The notes beneath the pieces are model-generated. The model made no database searches. It worked only from the letters and a program-made list of their open reading frames with translations, and was not told the origin of the DNA. Shown here one piece after another: positions 10,715 to 20,914 of a stretch of DNA of 64,000 bases. Position 1 is the stretch's first letter, and every line of letters begins with the position of its first letter. Made by a program: the position numbers and the translations under genes. Source of the DNA: Sparassis latifolia (lineage: Eukaryota > Basidiomycota > Agaricomycetes > Polyporales > Sparassidaceae); assembly GCA_018466975.1 (NCBI GenBank), contig CM031558.1, positions 124,001 to 188,000 on the forward strand, given 5' to 3'.

Positions 10715-12542
10715 ATGGAGCATATCCCTTCCTTGACACGCGCCCTGTGCACGGCACAATCGCTCGTATCGAAATTGCGCAAGACTGGTGGACATGAAAG
10801 GTAGCTCTCACTACTGTTCAATCGTATCTTCGTACTGAATTCAACTCGTCTGTATGCACCACCTATAGCCTTGATACGGTGAGCCTTAGTGTTCTCTTCC
10901 GTGCTTTAACGGGATCTCACCGTGTTGTTTTGGTCGATAGTTGTACACTCTCGAAGAAGTTCTCGCCTCCACTCTCTCCACTGTCCGCAGTTCAATTAAT
11001 ATTTTTTCTCCCATAAACCAATGTCCCAACGACGTCCTCAGTATCATCTTCCAATATGCTGTAGCTCTTATCAACGAGTCGGCTGGCGAGTTCCAGTGGC
11101 CATTCTCCTCACTTCGATCTTCCCCTAGACTGATCGATTTGACGCATGTTTGCCGTCGGTGGCGCGTGCTGTTGTTAGATCGACCTCTTCTTTGGACGCA
11201 TATCGGCGATCACCTTGGCAGTGATCCTCTACTTCGTGCTGCTCCGACATTTCTGGAGCGATCCCGAGAGGCATCTCTAAAGCTCCATGTCCGAGTCATG
11301 TCAGCGCGTCAAATGCAAACGATATCTCATTTTTTCGAGTCAAATTTATCTCGCATCGAGGAGCTTCATGTGAAGCACACCCCCGACCTCTTTGGCCTGC
11401 ACCATTCTGCCCCGGCTCTCAAGGTCCTGACAATGGAGTCTGTTCAAAAATCTCCTGGGCAGACGGTATTTGCTGGCGATGTTCCACTGCTCAGAGCGCT
11501 GACGATGCAATCGATGTCGTGGTTTCCCAAAAATCCTCTCCCCAGTCTCACACATCTCTGCATCTACTCAAAGAAAGCGCCAGGCACAAATCACGGCGGG
11601 TTTCAACACTATATAACGTCGCTGTTGTCAGGCCTGGCAGATTTTTTGGATGCGTGTCCCGGGCTGGAGGAGCTTATCGTTTCAGACGCGCCTCTTTTAG
11701 TAGTACCTTCTACTAGTGATCGTCCCCCGGTCACGTTGAAGCACCTGCGCAGACTTAGTATCGGAGAGATGCCTATTGGTGTGCTCAGCTGGTTTCTCAC
11801 TCACATTAAATCCCATGATGAGTTATCCACTCGAATCTTCGGTCTTCGATGTGATGGTCCGTCTAGCACATTGTCTCTCCCCAACATACCACCTCTGAAT
11901 GGTTCAACAATTTTACACGTGGGGACTTCTTCCCCCTTCGTTCTAGTTGTCACCGCCACAGATTCCTCAGCCGCCGTTCGCATTGAATGCGGGATACCGC
12001 GGTTGCGCAAGCTTCATACGGTCCCCGACGGTATACTTCCATGGGCTTCATGGCCACTCTCTACCATCACGGAGCTCCATGTCACCGGTTCCAAGTGCGT
12101 CTCCGACTTTGGAGGCCTACCCACTCTATTCCGCGCCCTCCCATCTCTATCAGTATTTACATACGTGGGGGGCCTGAACCGGCTCAGATTCATTCTCAGC
12201 GCACTAACCAATGCCCTCTCCCCCTTTGCAACCTATCCGCTCCCTTGCCCCTCTCTGGCTACGTTGCAGATCTGCTTCGACTCGGAGTCGTACATGATTT
12301 GCGAAGCGCTGGCCGAGTTTGCAGCGACACGAGCACGCGCTGGGTGTCCCCTCCGCGATGTGGTCATTCAATGCAATGACCCAGGTGCGATTGATGATGG
12401 CATCTTGCCAGGTTTCAATCTGATCAAGCACGTCCAGTCCGTCCAGTACGGGCAGTCGCGCGGAGTGACGCCCGCGGTGCGTTGGCCTGCTGCAGCGTGC
12501 ATGGGGAATACACACATGTTCTGGCCGCTCTGGCAGTGGTAG
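10715..12542 (+). CDS. F-box/LRR-like protein, paralog 3
   Basis: Exons 10715-10800, 10869-10878 (10 nt) and 10941-12542 encode 565 residues. Exon 1 gives MEHIPSLTRALCTAQSLV and is six bases shorter than in the other paralogs, keeping phase. The F-box is CPNDVLSIIFQ, a WPF motif, and LTHVCRRWRVLLLDRPLLWTHI. The protein follows paralog 2 closely, including the PLLWTHIGD region, the SWFPKNPLPSLTHLC block and the terminal LIKHVQSVQYGQS...RWPAAAC motif. It has small insertions relative to paralog 2, for example around 11600-11720. A Skp1-binding SCF adaptor role is expected. Introns are 68 and 62 nt. Confidence 0.84.
10869..10878 (+). other. 10-nt microexon of F-box paralog 3
   Basis: CCTTGATACG lies between a TAG acceptor and a GTGAGC donor. 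It encodes S-L-D-T with its flanking bases. Position, length and phase match the other two paralogs. Confidence 0.78.
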
Positions 12543-13459
12543 CGCAAGAGCTCTTTCGAGGCGAGGCGACAGATGTGTAGCAACATTGGACACTGCTACG
12601 AACGAATGATTTAGGATATGGATATTTAATTGCGCGCTTTTGGGCATCCGCATCGTTATGCTTGACGCGCTCTTATATTTTGCACGAGGTAGTACTACAC
12701 ATGTACAATTATTTAGTGGATGTGCCTTCACGGCAATCAGTATGGCGAAGACCCTTCACAGAAACAGACAGGACAGCATACATCGTCGGACAGCACGCCG
12801 CTGGGCGACGATAGTGATATGATGGCGCGAGGATGCGTCCCACATCCGCATGGTCCTGGCGCACCACCAATGTTCGTGCGTGCGACGACACTGAGGCAGT
12901 TCTGCTGACCTTGAAGGGCCTGCAATCATCACCTCAGGTAGACTGACTTGCTCCGAGATCCTTCGTCCGGTTTTGCCAGACATCCAAATATATGGTCATC
13001 GAGGTCGTCAGGAGAGAGAAGCTGCAGATGACGATGAGCACGCTCTTGTGTTCTGCCAGGAACGACCACGAAGGCATCACCGTCTACTACATTCCCAGAC
13101 TAGAGACGTAGTCCGGCTAAAATAGCGATGGTAATCAAGACATCATTCAGGCGAAAACCGAGTACCCTCAGCCTGCGCTAAAAGTATCCCCCGATCAGGG
13201 AGGCACAAGCTAGACTGTGTGTTTGAAGCACGAAAACAATCAGAGTCGGGCAATAAGCGAACCTACGCAGGGATAGGAGTGGGGGAACCGCGAGACCGAG
13301 AAAACGAAAGCATTGCACAATGTCCCAGTTGTCAGGGCAAAATTATCGAACGACTTGAGAAGAAACACTTCCCAGCTGGAATGCAGCGCAAGCATGATGG
13401 TGTATATACAGGTGTCGTCAGTAGAGTAGTCCTGCCGTTTTCAATTTGCCCGATCCTTG
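12543..13459. other. Intergenic, no gene assigned
   Basis: No recognisable gene. A minus-strand open stretch at about 12935-13085 ends in TGA but has no start or homology I can name. It could be a remnant of the 3' end of the broken family member at 13460. Confidence 0.35.
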
Positions 13460-13655
13460 TCAGGATTGAATATTGAGCATCGCAAGGGCGACATTCCAAG
13501 GAGGACCCATTCCGTTGGGCGCAATGAGGCTCGAGTGCAAACGACCGCACCAGGAACTCTGGTAGACACGAAGCTTGTAGCAGATTATAGGCTTCAGGAT
13601 TTGTCGACCGTCTGGAGTATATTCTAGCTGCAAAGTGCAAGTAGGCAGAGTTTGG
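13460..13655 (-). pseudogene. Tandem unknown-protein family, broken copy 1
   Basis: A minus-strand acceptor (CGTAG at 13656-13660) is followed by an open stretch with LQLEYTPDGRQ. It shares the YTPDG core of the copy at 17311 (LRIVYTPDGKT) and the same acceptor phase. The reading frame ends after 65 codons at a TGA, well before the conserved C-terminal half, and no convincing first exon was found. It looks like a decayed member of the family that continues to 19.0 kb. Confidence 0.45.
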
Positions 13656-14530
13656 CTACGGTTTGGCTCGTTGCATATTGCTGAAGGACCCCGGCATATC
13701 CTCCAATATGTCCGATCTGAATGCGGGTAGAAGTGGCCCTCAAAAAAGGGCCGACCTTCGGGCAAAAGCGCTTGTCGATCCTGACGTCATGACGCGCATT
13801 TCGGGCCATCCAATTCCATATGCGGATTTGGGTCAAAAAGTGTGCAGGTAAAAAGGCCAAAATTTGGCGATTTTGGATCTAACATCTTGGAGGATATTAT
13901 TCCAGGGTCCTACCAGGCCCCGTCCCACCGCTGCGGGAGTGAAGGAGGGGCGATATACGAAGTAATATTCGAGGCTTTATCCTAAGAATTCGCGCCACTC
14001 CGCGTTCGAAGTTAGAGGTCGTCCAAGCGGAAAATTGTATATATTTGGCCGCGCGACATGACATCTGAAATCAGCAATATGTTCTGTCCTCGAGTCCATC
14101 ATCATGATCACAGACGTTGCGTGCTGCGTTTACTGTCTTTCTCTTGCACGTATATCTCCTAGATGCCTCAACGAAACCTTCTCAGCGTATACGTTATGTC
14201 TTCGTTAGCTCGTTCCCAACTGGAAATGAGCGTGTCCAGACCATCAGCGCCTCACCTTGGGTGATCTGCGGCCTGCGACGATCCTCGAAGCAACGTCTGG
14301 ATGAAATGGATACGGTTGAATGGTTTTGAAATCGTGTAGGTGGCGGGGATATGGACAAAGTGCGTCGATATTTTGATATTGACGCGCTTTGTCCCTCCCG
14401 CATTGTCTTCTGATGTGGCGTCGTCTTTGTCTCCGACACCAACCAAACCCCGTATAAAGACCTCCATCGCGCTATCTCCATATCTTCATGCACTTTCGAC
14501 CCATACACATCAGTCTCCACGCACTCTGCC
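13656..14530. other. Intergenic, no gene seen
   Basis: Upstream side of the gene at 14531 and of broken copy 1. A short near-palindrome, gcgtcgatattttgatattgacgcg, at about 14362-14386 may fold back on itself or be a binding site. No protein gene is supported. Confidence 0.4.
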
Positions 14531-15078
14531 ATGTCCACGAGCATCGAACAAGCGATCTGCACCCTCGTGCGCCAGAACAAACCACTCGACATCATAAATG
14601 TGCTCACAGCATACCTGCACATCGTCGGGTACATCGAAGGTGCGGATCTCACGGGCGTGCGTCTCGTCCCCGACGCAATCATCGCCTTCGAACATGCGCT
14701 CGACAAGCAGCCCGTGCCCCGTGTCCGCTCGCCACGGGCCACGGCGCCGTTCACTGAGCGGCCGTATGCGGTGGAGATCGCGGAACTGAGGAAACAGTAT
14801 TGGACAGAGATGATGGATATAGGCGGGTTTTCGCGATGTACGTGCGCGGCTTGCGGGCACCGATTCACGTATGTCCCTGAGGAGATGATAGGGGAAAACG
14901 ATGCGGTTCCGCGGCAGAAACGCGTCGGTGGCTTGCGCCGTAAGTAGCGTCCTTATTTGTACCGTGTTCAACCATTGACACCCTGCCAGGAAAGCCAAAG
15001 AGGAAGGGCATCTCAAAGAACAGCACTACCTCGTTTGATCCATACGGCCCTTCGTCTAGCAGGGCAGTCGCCTGTTGA
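14531..15078 (+). CDS. Small unknown protein with Cys/His cluster
   Basis: Two exons (14531-14939, 14990-15078) encode 165 residues. I do not recognise the family. The first 60 residues look helical (MSTSIEQAICTLVRQNKPLD, then VLTAYLHIVGYIEGADL). Residues about 104-111 form a tight C-x-C-x2-C-x2-H cluster (CTCAACGH) that could bind zinc. The last 40 residues are basic (RQKRVGGLRRKPKRKGISKN), suggesting nuclear or nucleic-acid association. The 50-nt intron has GTAAGT and CCAG ends and joins an Arg codon. This is the only plus-strand gene between 12.5 and 19 kb and does not resemble its neighbours. Confidence 0.6.
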
Positions 15079-15240
15079 ACCTTTTGTAGCATTTATGCGA
15101 TGTGGATAATCTAATACGCGATAATTTTACAGTCTTGAACACTATCGTGTATTTGGACAATAGACATGCTTCAACATGATATACCCCGCAAGGCCTTCAG
15201 TAGCATGTAATATTCAAAGCCACTCGATCTCCATCGTGGC

Positions 15241-15711
15241 CTACTCAAACATGCGTATGACGACGCCGGCGCGCAGGTAACAACGGTGGCACTCGAGATG
15301 GGCGCCGAGGCATGCAGGCACCGGCACCCAAAACCGTATATGCCAGACCCCGCCGGACACATTATAAAGGCACGTTATGCTGCCATCCGGGCTCCGTCCG
15401 CAACAATCTATCCGCGTGAACACCTGCTACTGCCGTAGCGTCCACCTGGTGCATGCCACGGCGTACAGGATGCATATGTGCGCGGGAATCATGACCCGAA
15501 AATCGATCTGTAGCGTCTGCACAGATATGCAGCTGTAAGGTGACGCGGGGCCCGGTCGAGGATGCAAACCTGGAAGGCTATCCGTATACTTTTCCCCAGA
15601 GAAAGGTGGGTTGTGAGCTTGAACTGCGAAGCGTGGGTCGTCGGTTCTCTCAGAAGATGAAGATCCCTCCCTGGTCATTCTTGGTGATCTGATCCTATTA
15701 ATCCTGCGCAT
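15241..15711 (-). pseudogene. Tandem unknown-protein family, broken copy 2
   Basis: Minus-strand coding sequence with an in-frame TAG at 15427-15429 between two open stretches. Downstream of the stop, the protein has CCGRSPDG and a VWHIRFWVPVP segment matching the LLQFWVPIP of copy 5 and the region of copy 4 around GLPDEQ and VAVPMNL. Upstream it has LQIDFRVMIPAHI, comparable to the VDFRTV region of copy 3. No first exon was resolved. Function unknown; probably not functional. Confidence 0.45.
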
Positions 15712-15858
15712 CCAAGTCCAGCGGTCTATCTACATGCCCTGCTCTATAAAAACAAAATTGTAGATACTAACTGACAAAAAACTGAACTCGCCGCGCTCCG
15801 TAGATAACAAGGTGCCCACAGCAGCGTCCTGGTCATAGCACGGCGTACAGACAACTTT

Positions 15859-16530
15859 TTACGTAGGACGGAACACGAACACTTTTTCGTCGCATTGGAG
15901 GGTAACTGCGGTGAACTCCAGGTCTGCGTCGTTAATCTTCTGGTTTTCATCCGGACTGCATATCTGACAGACCACCTCGGCGTGCACATGGAACTCGAGG
16001 GCTCCTCCGAGTCGGCGATCGAGCAGCCCGACTGGCACTTCCACGGCAATCGTAGTCTCTGACGTCTGTTTCAACTGCGGTTTCAATGTCTGCCGTCTCA
16101 GCATAGCCAGCTTCGACATCTGCAGTTTCAACGTCTGCAACATCGGTAGCTTCGAAGTCTGCGGCTTCAACACGTGCGGCTCCTGCGGGTACGTTTCGAA
16201 GGTCCAGATCCCGATAGTGACACGAAATTCTGGCTCCGGCCTCGGGTCTGACTCAACGGTGCGAAAGTCCACCCGTTTTACGTCTGCCATTAATTGGCCC
16301 GCCGACTCGTAGTAGATTTCGAAGTTTGGGGGGAACACAACTCGCTCGCAGTCGATGTAGAGCAACCATTGACATCTGACGGTCTTTCTACAGCATCCGG
16401 TTGTTAATCTCTGGAAGGAATAGAGTTAGAAAGAGGGTGCTTACTTAGACAGAGAATTCGATATTATCTCTCCACAAGGATATATCTTCAACTTCATGCC
16501 TAAGTCAGCATCTGGACTTGCCTGCGGCAT
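15859..16530 (-). CDS. Tandem unknown-protein family, copy 3
   Basis: Exons 16445-16530 and 15859-16387 encode 204 residues. I do not recognise the family. Exon 1 gives MPQASPDADLGMKLK. The second exon has a beta-rich look (QWLLYIDCERVVFPPNFEI, DPRPEPEFRVTIGIWTFE) and a C-terminal part with VEVPVGLLDRR. It aligns with copy 4 (DPRKEPEFSAH; VVAVPMNLI), and intron phase is the same. Between these halves lies a low-complexity insertion absent from copy 4, made of repeated Leu-Lys-Gln/Ser-Lys motifs (TLKLQMSKLAMLRRQTLK). In DNA it is an imperfect minisatellite near 16085-16185. Codon use and intact splice sites suggest a live gene. Confidence 0.55.
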
Positions 16531-17310
16531 AACGGATGAATATTTCCCCGCTATGACTCGGATATATGTGTATAAGCGGAGCGATTGACCGCAGATCTGA
16601 GCGCACGGAATGCGAAAACGGACGAGAGAGTAGAACTGAGCGATGAACAGTGAACGCAGGGCGCAACGAAGTTATATAGACGTATCCCGCAAAGCAACCA
16701 TTTGAACGGCATACAGCGAGAACAGCGGCCACTGAGGACCCGAAGTTGAAGCAGCATGGCCAAAGCATCGGGCAATACAAATGCCCAAGAAGCGTATTGT
16801 TCTGATTTGCATTGAATCGAACAACGGAAATCGACGCTTCTCCCGGGGCGTTGCAAGGAGTACCTGCCTGGTGCCAGTGCTTGCTAAGCGCAACATACAT
16901 AGAACGGACGCTTGGCGATGTCAGATTAGAGGACAAAGCAAGCTTTGCAGATCCGCAGTACTGTAGCCTAGTGCGTTAACGGCAGTTTCTAAATGGACTG
17001 TGTCAGCTCTAAGTTTGCCAAAGGTTTGACAATGATGAGTAAACTTTCTATGTCTTGAGAAATGTAAAGAAGGGCAATAGTAGAGTCCAGCTCAGCTTGG
17101 ATTCCATACTACTATCAGAGTCCGTGCAAAGTGACTCCAGCTAGTACGAGTCGGTGGCTGTAACAAGCGCTCAGATACGATCTCAGTGGCCATCTGCTCA
17201 AGCCGTTGGGGATTCAAGCAAAATAGTATGATTCAAGCACGAGTACTATTCGACCGTTATTACATATTGACAAAGCATTCTATGTAGAGTCCGAAAGACC
17301 AACGAAAGAC
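16531..17310. other. Intergenic, no gene seen
   Basis: Lies between copies 3 and 4 of the tandem family, both transcribed leftward, so it should hold the copy 3 promoter and the copy 4 3' end. No other signal was recognised. Confidence 0.45.
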
Positions 17311-18056
17311 CTATCCAACCCGCACAACACGCAAACCCGGCATCAATTCGCGCGCTTGCAGGTTTTCAAGTGTAAACTCCAACTTCTCGCACAAGGATTT
17401 CGCCTTCAGGCGAGTTTGGAGGTCTATAGTTGCACACAGTCTGAAGACGCGACCTCCTGAACGGGAGATCAAATTCATCGGCACCGCCACAACGAAGTCG
17501 AGCATTAACATCACAGTGTTATCTTGCTCGTCGGGGAGGCCGTACGAGCACCGCTGCATGCTAATACCTTGAGGTGCGTGGATCGGGGTAAAAATTGGCC
17601 TCTTATCCAATATCACAGCGTGATAGTGAGCGGAGAACTCGGGTTCTTTCCTTGGGTCGATGGGAACTACGATCAAGTCGATATCGATGTTTTCGATGTA
17701 ATCCACCATCAGACAGAGGATCGATCTGGAGGAGTCAAACGTCGTTTTGCCATCAGGTGTGTAGACAATCCGCAGCCGCCAGGGGTATTCATGAACATGG
17801 CTACATTGAAAGAGTAACACTCAATCAAGGTAAATAAACTCGATGGCGATGGAACTTACTTGTAAGGAAGATCCCATGTAGTCCTATCTTCGTCACGGAG
17901 ACCAAAGTCCACCGAGATCCTCGACAAGAAATCCTCAGCAGGCTTGTCTGAGTCATCTTCCAGGCTCGAAGGACATGCCGAATCTGATTGGAATGTATCA
18001 ACGGGGGAATCTTTGGGGCAGGTTGTCAGCTGAGTCGATTCCATGTTGGTCGGCAT
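17311..18056 (-). CDS. Tandem unknown-protein family, copy 4
   Basis: Exons 17860-18056 and 17311-17800 encode 228 residues; this is the most complete copy. Exon 1 gives a Ser/Asp-rich leader (MPTNMESTQLTTCPKDSP) ending WDLPY. Exon 2 gives HVHEYPWRLRIVYTPDGKTT, then DLIVVPIDPRKEPEFSAHYH, a GLPDEQDN segment, DFVVAVPMNLISRSGGRVF, and ends LMPGLRVVRVG. No signal peptide or membrane segment is evident. The alternation of short hydrophobic strands suggests a beta-rich fold, but no family can be named. The splice phase (two bases before the intron) is identical in copies 3 and 5. Confidence 0.6.
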
Positions 18057-18676
18057 GAGCGGAGAGGGTAAGCAGAAAGTGAACTGAGCGGAGGAGGAAT
18101 ATCGTGATTATAACGTGGCCAGGAATGCGCACAAATTGCTTTCGAAATCAGCACTGCAAAGAACTCCGACGGTGGCGAGGCTTGAAAGTACAAAACACAA
18201 TCAAACATCGTAGTCTCAACGAGGCCTTGAAAGGCATCTAGAACCCGTTTTTTTGGTAACATTTGCGACAGGACTACCACAAAGCACATAGGCACTAGCA
18301 GCTTTGATTTTCTGGGTTCGTTACTTTGAGACCCTGAGTTCACCGCGGCATCGACTGCGCCTCGAACCCTTGTACTCGTTGGTGGCGAGTATTCACCGTG
18401 TATCAGAGTCCAGAGTTTGCCAGCTGACAGTAGAAATCTGTGTCTTGTACCGGGTAAAACATTGATAACTCATCGGAAAAGCAGAGGCCACCGCCGGGCG
18501 AAACGCATCACGTGCAAATACCACGCGTGTGTGGCACTCCCGCTTGCACACACGGAAAGTCAATCAGGAGGTCGCTCAGACAAGGAAAACGCCTTGCAAA
18601 CGTTGATAAATAGCAATTGTACAGATTGACAACATGAAGAACAAGATGACAAGAGGGCCACACGAGATCGTGACTT
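18057..18676. other. Intergenic, no gene seen
   Basis: Upstream of copy 4 and downstream of copy 5, both on the minus strand. No recognisable coding sequence or repeat. Confidence 0.45.
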
Positions 18677-19046
18677 TCAAGTTTCAACGTGGCTGATCAG
18701 CTTGGCCAGCTGCAAGTGCTCCATCACGACTTCCACTGTACTCTCGCAGATAGCTTCAGCTTCTGACTCAGGACCTTCGCAAGTCTCCAGTCGGAGTCGC
18801 GCTTTTACGCGGAACTTCCGGCACGGGCATTTGATGAACAGCCCCATCGGGATGGGCACCCAGAATTGTAGCAGCCACATGAGCCTGGCAGTGCGGGATC
18901 CGAGTTTGGCAGAGTGTCGGTATAGCGTGACGTCCCAGCAAGGACGACATGATTCCGACGGAGAGGTGGAGATGCCAAAGGAGCTGGTGTAAGTGGGGAC
19001 GGAAGGCGAGAGGATCTCCGCGAAGCATTTCGATGGTGGTGAGCCG
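18677..19046 (-). CDS. Tandem unknown-protein family, copy 5, last exon
   Basis: An intact 123-codon terminal exon begins after a TTTGTAG acceptor in the same phase as copies 3 and 4. It contains CFAEILSPSVPTYTSSFGIS, CRPCWDVTLYRHSAKLG, the hydrophobic MWLLQFWVPIPMGLF and the tail CESTVEVVMEHLQLAKLI. The tail corresponds to LCEKLEFTLENLQ of copy 4. The first exon is not resolved: an ATG at 19263 opens a frame reaching several possible donors, but none gives the expected phase. The gene may be complete with an unrecognised exon 1, or 5'-truncated. Confidence 0.45.
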
Positions 19047-20591
19047 CTACAAATGTTGGCCGAGGAATGGGTAGATTTCGTGGGATGGGTATGTGCAGGA
19101 AAATTAAGGCGAGAGGGAAGAACGAGTCAAGACGCACGCCATGTCCGACGCTGATGAAATGCGCGTAGGTCTCACACGTGGGCATCAGCCCCCGTCGTGT
19201 TTTGTTTCCGTAGCGCTGATCGCCGAGGACGATTGTACCGAGAACTATCAGCCCGTCGTCCATTCACACTAGCCACTGCTATCCTGCTCCAGCCGACACA
19301 TCCCAGTCGAGGCAGTGGACATGCGCGGTTGCCTTCAAATGAACTGCGACTTTTCATCCGTTGCACTGGCATCTGTACCGTTGCAGGGCCGCTGGCGAGC
19401 TCATGCCGGGAACCGGCGGCCCTTTAGAATCGAGAGAGCACCTAGAGTTCAATGTGATCAAGAGCTCTTTATATGGACTAGAGAAACCGCGGGTGCACAA
19501 CACGCAGAAGAAATAAGTCCGAGAAGTTCAGGAGCAAACTTGACGCAACGTGGCTCGTCATCGACAGCGGAGTCTGTATCTGTACGGCCCTCGTTCCAAA
19601 ATTCGGAATCGTAAGAAGCTAACAGGCTGCACATTCAGAGTCGCACGACGGAACGAAGGACTGGTCGGACAGAGATTCAACAAACCTCTTAAGTGCGACA
19701 TCGAAGACTGCTTGACGTTCGTCGCCAGCATCCTCCGGGAAGAGCGTTGCCCAGTATAGACTAAATGAGTCTGCTATCGAGCTTGCGCGGGGCCTGCCGC
19801 GATGAGAATAAGTCAAGGATGCACCGTCGAACTCGCGCGGGCGCGATAGGCTAGAGGAGCCAAAACTGTGAGGCGTCCCAGGCAGCGTGAGGTCACAGCA
19901 GGAGCATCCATCCTGCGTATATGCCCCACTCCAAGCGACCCTCGGGCCAAACATGGATAAGAGCACGTTCAGCACAAGCCGCGGCAACGCGCTAGAGGAG
20001 GAGAGCGAGACGTAGTTACATCGGAGCATTGAAGAGTACGCCATCTAGACATCTAGATATTGACAACGGGCGAAGAACGAGGGATATGTCTCGCCGTGTC
20101 GCCAACAAGTTCGCGCCGGGCGCCGGATGAGAGGGAGGGGGTGATGATGGTCGGCCGCGAGCGCGTGCTGCTTCACGAGGAAGGTAGGATGGCCGCCCCT
20201 TGGTGCTCGCGGAATGCTCACCTCTTGATGCTTGTACAGTGAGCATCCGGTGATCCGTATAACGAGCATATGCACGGGGAGAACAGTACTGACACGACGT
20301 CTAATAGATGAGGTCGATGCACCAGCGTGTCTGGAAAGGACTTGAATCGGGGCGTGACACGTAATTTCGGGAACCTCGTTCAGGTCGCGTCCGATTTTTC
20401 TGTGTAACGTGGCTCGACCAAGTCCTCCTCACAGTCGAAGACAGAGGAGGCCTTTGTATGGTCTTCACAAGTTCGCTTCTGCAGAAATCGTCAGAGGCTA
20501 CGAGGCTACATATTGCGCGATGCGGCGCGGCGCAACGAAGACCTGGTCGTACAATTCAGCCAGATGCTTAAACGACGTTTAAGAGCGGGGC
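19047..20591. other. Upstream of copy 5 and mostly unassigned
   Basis: Contains the unknown minus-strand frame at 19619-20044 and possible decayed exons of the tandem family near 20216-20276. Nothing in it can be named with confidence. Confidence 0.35.
19619..20044 (-). CDS. Unrecognised open reading frame
   Basis: A 141-codon uninterrupted frame starting ATG at 20044. I do not recognise it. The C-terminal third (FPEDAGDERQAVFDVALKRF) looks protein-like, with helical, mixed-charge composition; the N-terminal half is Ser/Pro-rich. It follows the tandem unknown family on the same strand but shares no motif with it. It may be a single exon of a larger gene or chance. Confidence 0.25.
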   Translation of the reverse strand: MAYSSMLRCNYVSLSSSSALPRLVLNVLLSMFGPRVAWSGAYTQDGCSCCDLTLPGTPHSFGSSSLSRPREFDGASLTYSHRGRPRASSIADSFSLYWATLFPEDAGDERQAVFDVALKRFVESLSDQSFVPSCDSECAAC

Positions 20592-20914
20592 TTACCAGCT
20601 GCAGACCGCTTGACTTTCACCGATAGAGCGAGAGTCTGCCACCGGGCGTGCGCGCACTCGCCGTCGATTCTGAGTGGTCCGACGCAGGCGCAATAATGCC
20701 CGGACAGCCTTGCCATCGGACGTGCGCCCCCTCACTGTCGATTCTGAGTGTCCGACGCGGGGCGCCGCAATGCTCGGGCAAAGCCACACCCGCAAGGCAA
20801 TAACGGAAAGGAAAGCGGAGTGGAGCGTTGGCACCGCGGACAGTCCACACGCCTTGTCCAGGCTGCATAAATACGTACAAGAGTAGGGGTCCGTAGGTAG
20901 GCGCCTTCCATTAC

